Assembly (NCBI RefSeq): GCF_003751945.1
Contig: NZ_RJKL01000001.1
Span: 6,324,001-6,388,000, forward strand
Direction of reading: 5' to 3'
From: Couchioplanes caeruleus
GTDB lineage: Bacteria; Actinomycetota; Actinomycetes; Mycobacteriales; Micromonosporaceae
DNA length: 64,000 nt
Shown: piece after piece, positions 56,781 through 64,000 of the stretch
Numbering within the stretch: position 1 is the first letter of the stretch
Layout of the letters: every line of letters starts with the position of its first letter
Notes under the pieces: model-generated
The model's database searches: none
Seen by the model: only the letters and a program-made list of their open reading frames with translations
What the model was told of the DNA's origin: nothing
Position numbers and translations under genes: made by a program

Positions 56781-58469
56781 ATGGATGTGACTGATTCCGT
56801 CGCCGCGAGCCGGCAGCGGGTCGTCGGCTTTGCAGACGTCGTGAGGATCCCGCTGCGCCGCTGGCGCATCGTGGCGGCCACCACCGCGGGTGTGACGCTC
56901 GCCGTGCTGGCCTACCTGTTCTTCTTCCCGGCCACCTACAAGGCCACGGCGGTCGTCGTGCTGCGACCGGTGGTGACCGACCCGTTCACGCTGCCGTCCA
57001 GCGGCGCCGACCGGGCCATCAACATGACCGCCGAGAACGGCATCGCGCTCGGCAACGGCGTCATCGACTCGACCGCGAGCAGTCTCTCCCGCGACCCCGA
57101 GGACGTGCGCGAGGCGCTCAGCGTCGAGGTGCCCACGGGCGGCCAGGTGCTGCGTTTCCAGTACGCCGGAGACAGCGAGGACAGCGCGATCACCGGCGCC
57201 AACACCGCCGCGAAGACCTACCTCCAGGTCCGCGAGGACATCTACAAGGACCAGCGGAAGGCGCTGATCGAGTCGTACGACAGCACCATCAAGTCGGTGA
57301 CCGCCCAGCGCCTGGAGGCGCAGAAGGACCTGCCGGAGGACGCGGAGTCGGGCTCGGAGATCGTGACGCCGCGCACCCAGGCCAAGCTGGACCAGGTCGG
57401 CGCGCTCAACGACCAGATCGCCCAGCTCGCCAACGCCCGTGCGAAGGTGGCCTCCGCCGACCTGAGCCCGGGCTCGATCGCCGCCGCGGCCCGCGCGCCG
57501 GTGCCCTCCAGCCACGACGCCGGAGTGCTCTACCTGGCCGCCGCGCTCCTCGGTGGCGTGCTCTTCGGCATGGTCGCCGCGCACGCGCGCGAGGCGCTCG
57601 ACCGCCGGATCCGCTCGATCGACCAGGCCGCCGACATCGTCGGGGTGCCGGCGCTCGGGGTGGTCCGGGCCGCCGGCCGGCACGGTGACGCGGGACCCGC
57701 GGCCGACGCGCGGTACGTCTCCCTCGCCGTCCTGAAGTGGATCGACCGGCATCCCGACCGCCCGCTGGTCGTGCTCTCCGGGCGCGACGACGAGGGCCGC
57801 ACCACCGTGTCCGGCAATCTCGCGGTGGCACTGTCCGAGGCCGGCCAGGATGTCACGCTGGCCGCCCCGGCGGAGACGCAGGAGGAGCTCAAGCGCATCC
57901 TGTTCGCGGCGCAGAAGCGGACGCCGCCGCGGCCCCGGGCCGTCCCGTCGTCCGGGGCGGCGCTCAACGGCACCGCCGTCACCGGCGGCTTCGGCCGGGA
58001 CGCCGGTGCGGGCTCGGCAGGCCCGTCCGCCGGCGGCCGCCGGCACAGCTCGCCCGTGCGCCTCGCCGAGTCCCTGCCCGGGATGACCGCGACCTCCCAG
58101 GATCCCGACGCCACACTGGTCATGCGGGCGGCCGGCAACCGGCACGGCCAGGCGTCGCCGGTCGGCACCCAGCCCACCAGGTCCACATCGGAGCGCGACT
58201 CGCATGCGCCGAACGTCGTGCTCATCGGCGGCGGGGTCGTGCGGCTCTGCGCGCTGGGCGAGGAGCCGGAGACCGGCGTGGTGGTCATCGACGCGCCCGC
58301 CTCGGACACCGACGAGCGCGGCGTGCGCGTCGCGCAGGACGGCGTCGCCGTGCTGGTCGTCGCCCGGGACCGGACCCGCAACGGCGAGCTCACCCGCCTG
58401 GTGGACCGCCTGCGCTCCGCCGGCGCCCAGACTGTCGGTTTCGTTCTGACCGGAGGCCACGGTGCCTGA
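56781..58469 (+). CDS. Wzz-like chain-length regulator with degenerate kinase domain
   Basis: This 562-residue protein has a first membrane helix near residues 34-52, an extracytoplasmic Wzz/PCP domain with a coiled-coil stretch (about 160-225), a second helix near 253-272, and a cytoplasmic domain like bacterial tyrosine kinases (CpsD/Wzc). Walker A is altered: SGRDDEGRTTVSGNLAVALS lacks the Lys of GKT, and the Walker B aspartates are not obvious. A disordered Arg/Ser/Ala insert (about 370-470) interrupts it, and no tyrosine cluster is seen at the C-terminus. It likely sets polymer length without kinase activity. GGGGAGAG precedes the ATG. Confidence 0.82.
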   Translation: MDVTDSVAASRQRVVGFADVVRIPLRRWRIVAATTAGVTLAVLAYLFFFPATYKATAVVVLRPVVTDPFTLPSSGADRAINMTAENGIALGNGVIDSTASSLSRDPEDVREALSVEVPTGGQVLRFQYAGDSEDSAITGANTAAKTYLQVREDIYKDQRKALIESYDSTIKSVTAQRLEAQKDLPEDAESGSEIVTPRTQAKLDQVGALNDQIAQLANARAKVASADLSPGSIAAAARAPVPSSHDAGVLYLAAALLGGVLFGMVAAHAREALDRRIRSIDQAADIVGVPALGVVRAAGRHGDAGPAADARYVSLAVLKWIDRHPDRPLVVLSGRDDEGRTTVSGNLAVALSEAGQDVTLAAPAETQEELKRILFAAQKRTPPRPRAVPSSGAALNGTAVTGGFGRDAGAGSAGPSAGGRRHSSPVRLAESLPGMTATSQDPDATLVMRAAGNRHGQASPVGTQPTRSTSERDSHAPNVVLIGGGVVRLCALGEEPETGVVVIDAPASDTDERGVRVAQDGVAVLVVARDRTRNGELTRLVDRLRSAGAQTVGFVLTGGHGA

Positions 58470-59376
58470 GCATCACCCCGACATCAGCGTCGTCGTCGCC
58501 ACCCGCGACCGGCCGGGGCTGCTGGAGCGGGCCGTCACCAGCATCCTGCAGCAGGACTATCCCGGCCGCATCGAGTGCATCGTCGTCTACGACCACGTCG
58601 ACGTGCGCGAGCTCAATGTCACCGCCGGGCCGGACCGCTCGCTCAAGCTCATCAACAACACCCATCGGCAGGGGCTGCCGGGCGGGCGCAACAGCGGCGT
58701 CGACGCGGCCACCGGCGAGCTGCTGGCCTTCTGCGACGACGACGACATCTGGCTGCCGGCAAAGCTGAGCCGCCAGGTGAAGCGGCTCGCCGACCCCGCG
58801 ATCGGGGCGGTGAGCTGCGGGCTGCGGCTGCGTGGTCCGGGCATCGACAAGGAGCGCGTGCTCGACAGGGAGCTCGTCACGCACGAGGACTTCCTCGCCG
58901 ACCGGGTGATGGAGGTGCACTCCAGCACGATGCTCGTGCGCCGCAGCACGTGGAAGGCCGCGGGCGAGGTCGACGAGGGGATCCCCGGCGGCTACAGCGA
59001 GGACTACGAGTGGCTCCTGCGCGTCTCGGCGCACACGCCGGTCGCATTCGTGCGCGAGCCGCTCGTCATCGTGGACTGGCACGGCGGCTCGTTCTACTTC
59101 GGCCGGTGGGCGACGATCGTCGAGGCGCAGCGCTACCTCATCCGCAAGCACCCCGACCTGGCGGACAACCGCGCCGGTTTGGCCCGGCTGCGCGGACAGA
59201 TCGCGTTCGCACTCGCCTCCGGCAACCGGCGCCGCGAGGCCGTGCGGGAACTGGCGGCGGTGGTCCGGCTCAACCCGCGGGAGAAGCGCGTGCTGGTGAC
59301 CGTGCCGGTGATCCTGCGGCTCATGACCGGCGAGTGGCTCCTGCGGATGGCGCAGAAGCGCGGCAAGGGGATCTGA
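58462..59376 (+). CDS. Family 2 glycosyltransferase
   Basis: This 304-residue inverting glycosyltransferase has the GT-A fold with ISVVVATRDRPGLLERAVTS at the N-terminus, the DDD metal-binding region LLAFCDDDDIWLPAKL near residue 92, a later acidic ED in GYSEDYEWLLRVS near 180, and a C-terminal helical tail. It likely adds a sugar to the lipid-linked repeat unit on the cytoplasmic side. The GTG start overlaps the end of the chain-length regulator by 8 bp, and the polymerase gene follows 3 bp after its stop. Confidence 0.92.
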   Translation: MPEHHPDISVVVATRDRPGLLERAVTSILQQDYPGRIECIVVYDHVDVRELNVTAGPDRSLKLINNTHRQGLPGGRNSGVDAATGELLAFCDDDDIWLPAKLSRQVKRLADPAIGAVSCGLRLRGPGIDKERVLDRELVTHEDFLADRVMEVHSSTMLVRRSTWKAAGEVDEGIPGGYSEDYEWLLRVSAHTPVAFVREPLVIVDWHGGSFYFGRWATIVEAQRYLIRKHPDLADNRAGLARLRGQIAFALASGNRRREAVRELAAVVRLNPREKRVLVTVPVILRLMTGEWLLRMAQKRGKGI

Positions 59377-59379
59377 GGC

Positions 59380-60744
59380 TTGGCCAGGACGTCCGTGCGG
59401 CCCCGGCGCCGGGTGCGAGCCACCGCGCCGGCCCGGGCCCGGGCGGTCGCCGCGGTCGAGCCGGGCGTGCTCGACCCTCGTGCGTGGCTGGTCCGCACGG
59501 CCAAGCTGCCGCTGTGGCCGCTGACCATGATGTTCGCGTTCCTGCCGGTCTGGTGGGGGCTCGGCGTCTGGTACTTCGTGTGGCCGTTCTTCGGGGTGAT
59601 CCTGCTCGCGCTGCTCACCACCCGCGGTGACGTACGGCTGCCCACCGGCACCTGGCTCTGGTTCATCCTGCTCGGCATCATCGCGATCAGTGCCACCCGG
59701 CTCGAACGGGTCACCTCGCTGTTCGTCTACGGGCTGCGCCTGGGCCATCTGTTCACCGGGCTCATGGTGGGCATCTACGTCTACAACGTGGCCCGCGACC
59801 GCGCCTCGTGGGCGAAGATCGCCAACCCGCTGGCCATGTTCTGGCTCGCCATGGTGGCGCTGGGCTGGTTCGGCGTGCTCGCGCCGAAGTTCAGCATGCC
59901 CAGCCCGTTCGAGATGGTGCTGCCGGGCAGCATGCAGAGCGAGCGTTTCATCACGGACGTGTCTCACCTCGACTCCACCGAGTTCAACAAACTGAGCGCC
60001 AATCCCATCTATCGCCCTGCGGCGCCGTATCCGTACACGAACAACTGGGGCACCGCGTACTGCTTCCTCGTGCCGTTCGTCATGGCGTATCTGACATCCG
60101 TGCGGCGCGGGAAGATGCGGATCCTCCTGATGGGATCGCTGCCGCTGTCGATCGTGCCGGCCTTCCTCACGCTCAACCGGGGCATGTTCATCGGCCTCGG
60201 CGCGGGCGTGCTGTACCTGCTCGGCCGGGAGATCGTGAAGGGCCGGGTACGGCTGCTGGTGCCGGTCACCGCCATCCTGTTCGCCGGATGGGTCGTCACG
60301 CTGTTCATCCCGGTCGTCGACCTGATCACCAACCGCACCTCGACGACCGACACGACCTCCGACCGGTTCGACCTCTACGTGCAGACCTGGGCCGCGGTCA
60401 TGAGATCGCCGCTGCTCGGGTTCGGCCAGCCCAGCTCGGTCGACACCACGCACGCCGCCGAGCCGCTCGGCACCCAGGGCATGATCTGGATGCTCATCTA
60501 CAGCCATGGCATCCCCGCGACGGTGTGCTTCTATCTGCTGCTGGCGATCCTCGCCCGCCGGCTGGCCGCCGCGGTGACGCCGGCCGGGCTCTGGCTCAGC
60601 GCCCTGCCGGTCATCGCGGCGGTGGTCACCCCGTTCTACGCCTATATCGATCCCAACATGTCGGTGCTGCTCTTCTCCGTCGGCCTCGGGCTGGCGGCGG
60701 TGGACGGCCCGGTCAACCGCGAGCCGAAGGAAGCGAACCCGTGA
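59380..60744 (+). CDS. O-antigen ligase/Wzy-like polysaccharide polymerase
   Basis: This 454-residue membrane protein has about 11 hydrophobic segments and a large extracytoplasmic loop (about 175-225; FITDVSHLDSTEFNKLSANP region). The Wzy_C-like region includes TLNRGMFIGLGAGVLYLLGR and FGQPSSVDTTHAAEPLGTQG. Such proteins polymerise repeat units at the outer face. The start is TTG at 59380, 3 bp after the glycosyltransferase stop; a GTG at 59395 is possible. The stop overlaps the flippase start (GTGA). Confidence 0.88.
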   Translation: MARTSVRPRRRVRATAPARARAVAAVEPGVLDPRAWLVRTAKLPLWPLTMMFAFLPVWWGLGVWYFVWPFFGVILLALLTTRGDVRLPTGTWLWFILLGIIAISATRLERVTSLFVYGLRLGHLFTGLMVGIYVYNVARDRASWAKIANPLAMFWLAMVALGWFGVLAPKFSMPSPFEMVLPGSMQSERFITDVSHLDSTEFNKLSANPIYRPAAPYPYTNNWGTAYCFLVPFVMAYLTSVRRGKMRILLMGSLPLSIVPAFLTLNRGMFIGLGAGVLYLLGREIVKGRVRLLVPVTAILFAGWVVTLFIPVVDLITNRTSTTDTTSDRFDLYVQTWAAVMRSPLLGFGQPSSVDTTHAAEPLGTQGMIWMLIYSHGIPATVCFYLLLAILARRLAAAVTPAGLWLSALPVIAAVVTPFYAYIDPNMSVLLFSVGLGLAAVDGPVNREPKEANP

Positions 60745-62309
60745 TCGCAGTCGCCGATCAAGGCGCCGGTGCTGAGGTACGCCGCAGCACCCGCAGCGGG
60801 GCGATCGGTCTCGTCGGCGCGGCGGTCAACGGCGCGTTCGGCTTCGTGCTGACCATCGTGATCGTGCGGGCGTTCGGCGCCGACGGCTCGGGCGCGCTGT
60901 TCACCGTCATCGGGCTGGTCAGCATCGTCGGCGCGCTCTGCTGCCTCGGCGCCGACACCGCGCTGATGTGGGCGCTGCCGCGGCGGCGTACCGGGGTGGG
61001 CGGCGACGCCGCCCGCCTGCTGGCGCCGGCCCTGGTTCCGACGGTCGGGCTCGCCCTGCTCGTGGCCGCCATCGGGCTGACCGCCGCCGGGCCGGTCGCC
61101 CGGGCGCTGCTCGACGACCCGGACGGCGTCGCGCTGATCCGGCTGGCCGCCGCCGGCATACCCGTGATCGTCGCGGCGACGGTGCTGCTTGCGGCCGTGC
61201 GGGCGACGCGGGCCGTGTCGGCGTACGTGGCGGTGCAGTTCCTCTTCGTCCCGGTCGCCCGGCCGGCGCTGATGATCGCCGCGGTGGCCGCCGGCGGGGG
61301 AGTCCTCGCGGGACTCGGCGGCTGGCTGCTGCCCCTCGGCGTCGCGCTGGTCCTCGCGATCGTGCTCGCCGCCAGGCCCCTCGGCGTCGGCGCGGGAGCC
61401 TCGCTGCGGCCCGCCGCGCTCGACTGGCGGACGTTCTGGGGCTACGCCCTGCCCCGCGCCGCGTCGGTGGCGATCGATGCGAGCAGCATGTGGGTAGGTG
61501 TGCTGCTGACCGGCGCCCTGGCCACGCAGGCCGAGGCCGGCGTGTTCGCCGCCGTGGGCCGGTACGCCCTCACCGGCCTGCTGGTCATGCACGGGCTGCG
61601 TGTCACCATCGCCCCGCAGCTCTCCCGTCTGCTCGGCGCGGATCGGCGGGCCGAGGCGGCGCAGGTCTACCGGCGGACCAGCCTGTGGATCGTCGTGCTG
61701 TCGTGGCCGGCGTACCTGATGCTCGCGGTCTTCGCCCCGGGGTTCCTGGCCCTGTTCGGCACGGACTTCCGCTCGGGAGCCACGCCGCTGGCCGTGCTCG
61801 CCGTCGCGATGCTCGTCAACGTCGGCGTGGGGCTCGTGCAGAGCGTGCTGCTGATGAGCGGCAACAGCCGGGGCCACCTGCTCGCCACCGTCGCCGGGCT
61901 GACGCTCAACGTGGCGCTGTGCCTGGTGCTGATCCCGCGGCACGGCGCTCTGGGCGCGGCGATCGCCTGGTCGGTCGGCATCGTGTGCGAGAACCTGCTG
62001 GCCGCCGTGCTGGCCCGCCGGGCGCTGGGCGCGGCGCTCTTCGGGCGTACCCTCGTCGTCTCGGCCCTCGCGGTGACGGCCGCGACCGGCGCCGCCGCCG
62101 TGATCGGCACCCTGGTCGCCGGCCGGGGACTGCCCGGCCTGGCCGTGGCGCTCGGGGTCGTGGTCGCCGGCGCCGCCGCCCTGCTCATCGACCGCCGTGC
62201 CCGCGCGGCTCTCGCATCCGTCCGCACCCAACTCAAGGGCCCGCGAACCCGGGATGAGGCTCAGCTCGAGCCCGCGCGCACCACGGACAGGACCAAGGAG
62301 GACCGGTGA
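60741..62309 (+). CDS. MOP-superfamily polysaccharide flippase (Wzx-like)
   Basis: This 522-residue integral membrane protein has about 14 hydrophobic segments across residues 20-490 with a cytoplasmic, charged C-terminus. The N-terminal phrases AVNGAFGFVLTIVIVRAFGA and GSGALFTVIGLVSIVGALCC, and the later LLMSGNSRGHLLATVAGLTL, fit MurJ/Wzx-type lipid-linked oligosaccharide flippases. It should move the completed lipid-linked repeat unit outward for polymerisation. The GTG start overlaps the polymerase stop, and its stop overlaps the sulfotransferase start. Confidence 0.88.
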   Translation: MIAVADQGAGAEVRRSTRSGAIGLVGAAVNGAFGFVLTIVIVRAFGADGSGALFTVIGLVSIVGALCCLGADTALMWALPRRRTGVGGDAARLLAPALVPTVGLALLVAAIGLTAAGPVARALLDDPDGVALIRLAAAGIPVIVAATVLLAAVRATRAVSAYVAVQFLFVPVARPALMIAAVAAGGGVLAGLGGWLLPLGVALVLAIVLAARPLGVGAGASLRPAALDWRTFWGYALPRAASVAIDASSMWVGVLLTGALATQAEAGVFAAVGRYALTGLLVMHGLRVTIAPQLSRLLGADRRAEAAQVYRRTSLWIVVLSWPAYLMLAVFAPGFLALFGTDFRSGATPLAVLAVAMLVNVGVGLVQSVLLMSGNSRGHLLATVAGLTLNVALCLVLIPRHGALGAAIAWSVGIVCENLLAAVLARRALGAALFGRTLVVSALAVTAATGAAAVIGTLVAGRGLPGLAVALGVVVAGAAALLIDRRARAALASVRTQLKGPRTRDEAQLEPARTTDRTKEDR

Positions 62310-63193
62310 CCGTCAAGGACCGCATCAAGAGCGTCGCACCGCGAGGCGCCCGGGAACAGGTCCGGGAACTGCTGGCCCGCTACGGCGAACGCACCAGCGC
62401 CCAGCGGCCGCTGCCGGACTTCCTCGTCATCGGCACCAAGCGCGGCGGTACCACGTCGCTGTGGCGCTACCTGATCCAGCACCCGCTCGTGCCGCGGCTG
62501 TTCCCCGCGTGGAACACCAAGACCTCGCACTACTTCGAGGAGAACTGGCCGCGCGGTGAGGCGTGGTACCGGTCGCACTTCCCGACCCGGCGGCAGCGGG
62601 CGGCCCTGGAGCGCAAGCACGGCGGGCCGTCCAAGGTCGGCGAGGCCGCGCCGCTGTACATGTTCCACCCGCTGGTGGCCGGCCGCGTCGCCGACCTGAT
62701 GCCGCAGGCCCGGATGATCGTGCTGCTGCGCGATCCGGTGGAGCGGGCGTTCTCGCATTGGAAGGAGCGCCGCGGCGAGGGCGTGGAGCCGCTGGACTTC
62801 GCCGCCGCCCTGGCCGCCGAGGAGAGCCGTACGGCCGGGGAGAAGGCCCGGCTCGAGGCGGAGCCCGGCTACTTCTCGCCAGGCTTCGACTGGTATTCGT
62901 ACCGGGCACGTGGACGCTACCTGGAGCATCTGGAGCCGTGGCTGGAGCGGTTCGACCGCTCGCAGCTCTTCATCGTCGCCAGCGAGACGTTGTACCGGCA
63001 GCCGGCGCAGACGTACGCGCGCATCCTCGACTTCATCGGGCTGCCGCCGTACGAGCTGCCCGCCTACGACGTCTACAACGACCGTCCCAGCAAGGGCATG
63101 GACGATTCCGTACGCGCGGAGCTGAGTGCCTACTACCGGCCGTACAACGCGGCGCTCGAGGAGCGCCTGGGCATGACGTTCGACTGGTCCTGA
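62306..63193 (+). CDS. Sulfotransferase (PAPS-dependent)
   Basis: This 295-residue enzyme transfers sulfate from PAPS to a hydroxyl or amino group of a carbohydrate. The 5'-phosphosulfate loop FLVIGTKRGGTTSLWRYL (about residues 39-56) and the 3'-phosphate-binding VLLRDPVERAFSHWKER (about 139-155) are clear, and the C-terminal segment is typical of heparan- or NodH-type sulfotransferases. The GTG start overlaps the flippase stop, which places it in the polysaccharide operon, so the exported polymer or its precursor is probably sulfated. Confidence 0.88.
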   Translation: MTVKDRIKSVAPRGAREQVRELLARYGERTSAQRPLPDFLVIGTKRGGTTSLWRYLIQHPLVPRLFPAWNTKTSHYFEENWPRGEAWYRSHFPTRRQRAALERKHGGPSKVGEAAPLYMFHPLVAGRVADLMPQARMIVLLRDPVERAFSHWKERRGEGVEPLDFAAALAAEESRTAGEKARLEAEPGYFSPGFDWYSYRARGRYLEHLEPWLERFDRSQLFIVASETLYRQPAQTYARILDFIGLPPYELPAYDVYNDRPSKGMDDSVRAELSAYYRPYNAALEERLGMTFDWS

Positions 63194-63444
63194 GCCGCCG
63201 CCCGCTGCACCAGCCGGGCGAGGTGCAGCAGGTCGGCGCTGTGCGGGAAGTCCCGGCGCTCCAGCTCCGCCGTGGCACCGGCCAGCATGGACCGCTGTAC
63301 CGACGTCAGCCGCCCGTTGTTGTCCAGCACGGCGACGGCGCTGGCGCGCACCTGCGCGGCCTCCGCATCCCCCGGGGTGTGCAGGTGCGCCACGCGCTCC
63401 GTCCAGAAGCGACGCACCGCTCCCAGCTCGGCGGAACCACTCAT
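63133..63444 (-). CDS. Small hypothetical protein
   Basis: This 103-residue soluble helical protein (MSGSAELGAVRRFWTERVAH, then ASAVAVLDNNGRLTSVQRSM) has no domain that I recognise. The ATG overlaps the stop of the upstream phosphotransferase-like gene (ATGA), and the two are probably co-translated. Its last 61 bp overlap the 3' end of the convergent sulfotransferase gene, an unusually long convergent overlap, so the exact stop deserves checking. Confidence 0.6.
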   Translation of the reverse strand: MSGSAELGAVRRFWTERVAHLHTPGDAEAAQVRASAVAVLDNNGRLTSVQRSMLAGATAELERRDFPHSADLLHLARLVQRAAAQDQSNVMPRRSSSAALYGR

Positions 63445-64000
63445 CGGGGCAGGCGCGTGGCCAGCACGTCGAGCAGCGCGGGATGCAGCTTGGGATTCCA
63501 GCCGGCGCCGCCGCCGGAGAGCTCGTACGTGCGCAGCCACAGCTCCACGAGGTAGGCGTCGGCCACGAACCGCTGGGCCGGGCCGTCCAGCCCCAGCGCC
63601 GGTCCGTGCGCGCGCAGCGCCTCGTCCACGGCGACCGCGCACTCGGCGGCGGGCCGCCCGTGGGTGGACAGGGCCGTCTGGAACGCCTGATGGGCCAGGT
63701 CGAAGCCGACCGGCACGCCGGAGGACCGGTTCTCCCAGTCCCAGACCAGCAGGCCGCCGCGGTGCCGGGCCATGTTCCACGGCACCCAGTCGCCGTGCCA
63801 GTCGCCGCACTCGAGCGCGATGGGAGTGTCGAGGGCGTCGATGAAGCCGTGGATGCGCGGGTCGCCGCCCGCCGCGCGGCGCCGCCACGTCTCCAGCAGT
63901 TCGGTGACCGGGGCCGGGGGAGTGGCCGGTCCGCCGCGCCGGGCGACCGCCAGCATGGCCTCCAGCCGGGGCCGGTCGGGGCGCCGGATGCGCCGGACCG
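63441..64000 (-). CDS. Aminoglycoside phosphotransferase-like protein, 5' end beyond the window
   Basis: The reading frame enters from the right edge of the window, so the N-terminal lobe is missing here. The visible part contains the catalytic CGDWHGDWVPWNMARHR (HxDxxxxN-type Brenner motif) and LLVWDWENRSSG, the metal-binding DxD/DWE site of APH/choline-kinase-like phosphotransferases, followed by a helical C-terminus. Substrates of this family include aminoglycosides, sugars and choline; none can be inferred. A short hypothetical gene overlaps its stop. Confidence 0.8.
   Translation of the reverse strand, partial: VRRIRRPDRPRLEAMLAVARRGGPATPPAPVTELLETWRRRAAGGDPRIHGFIDALDTPIALECGDWHGDWVPWNMARHRGGLLVWDWENRSSGVPVGFDLAHQAFQTALSTHGRPAAECAVAVDEALRAHGPALGLDGPAQRFVADAYLVELWLRTYELSGGGAGWNPKLHPALLDVLATRLPR

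Noticed and set aside
1..64000. Insertion sequences or transposase genes
   Set aside because: I looked for DDE or serine transposase motifs and terminal inverted repeats and found none that I could support.

Overview
The window is very GC-rich DNA with strongly GC-biased third codon positions, many GTG starts and many 1-4 bp start/stop overlaps, all typical of a high-GC actinobacterium. An actinomycete integrative element in a tRNA gene, the aerobic (cobG/cobF/cobN) cobalamin route, an F420-type pyridoxamine-oxidase-like protein, an Eis-like acetyltransferase and a chemotaxis-receptor remnant suggest a filamentous genus of the Micromonosporaceae (Actinoplanes-like). That taxonomic placement is inference.

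Layout. (1) 1-7.1 kb: the right part of an AICE (actinomycete integrative and conjugative element) with small accessory genes, a DUF2637-like membrane protein, a HUH replication initiator, an excisionase and a tyrosine integrase. It ends at the 3' end of tRNA-Val in a tRNA-Gly/Cys/Val cluster. Two copies of a 17-bp inverted repeat probably tie its genes into one control circuit. The integrase carries an inserted LacI-type helix-turn-helix. (2) 7.6-11.9 kb: an Eis-like acetyltransferase and a flavinyl-transfer electron cassette (ferric-reductase-like oxidoreductase, secreted FMN-binding protein, ApbE). (3) 12.0-23.6 kb: aerobic cobalamin synthesis (cobL, cobM, cobK; cobG, cobH, cobIJ; riboswitch-controlled cobN; cobF), with a receptor fragment lodged between cobN and cobF. 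(4) 23.7-29.2 kb: DinB, a tightly overlapping ABC transporter/two-component operon and a CBM6-like anchored protein. (5) 29.4-35.8 kb: an M15-like peptidase, a lipoprotein / 27-residue peptide / DUF6766 operon, a TPR protein, an unknown anchored protein and a GGDEF-EAL protein. (6) 35.8-38.2 kb: decayed gene fragments, then a reductase/HxlR pair and a PPOX protein. (7) 38.3-44.8 kb: a giant secreted GH92 glycosidase, an arginase-fold protein that has lost its metal ligands, and a LacI regulator; a shared palindrome links them. (8) 44.8-50.4 kb: a LigD-type polymerase, a DEDDh exonuclease, RNase HI and an ABC-2 exporter. (9) 50.4-63.2 kb: a complete Wzx/Wzy-style exopolysaccharide locus with an initiating transferase, a PAP2 protein, two glycosyltransferases, a secreted beta-propeller, a chain-length regulator, a polymerase, a flippase and a sulfotransferase. 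The right edge holds a small unknown gene and a truncated aminoglycoside-phosphotransferase-like gene.

The observations I would follow first are the AICE operator pair and integrase insertion, the GH92/LacI/arginase-like regulon, an orphan CebR-type palindrome near 48.46 kb, the lipoprotein/micropeptide/DUF6766 operon, and the exopolysaccharide locus that ends in a sulfotransferase and contains a chain-length regulator with a degenerate Walker A site.
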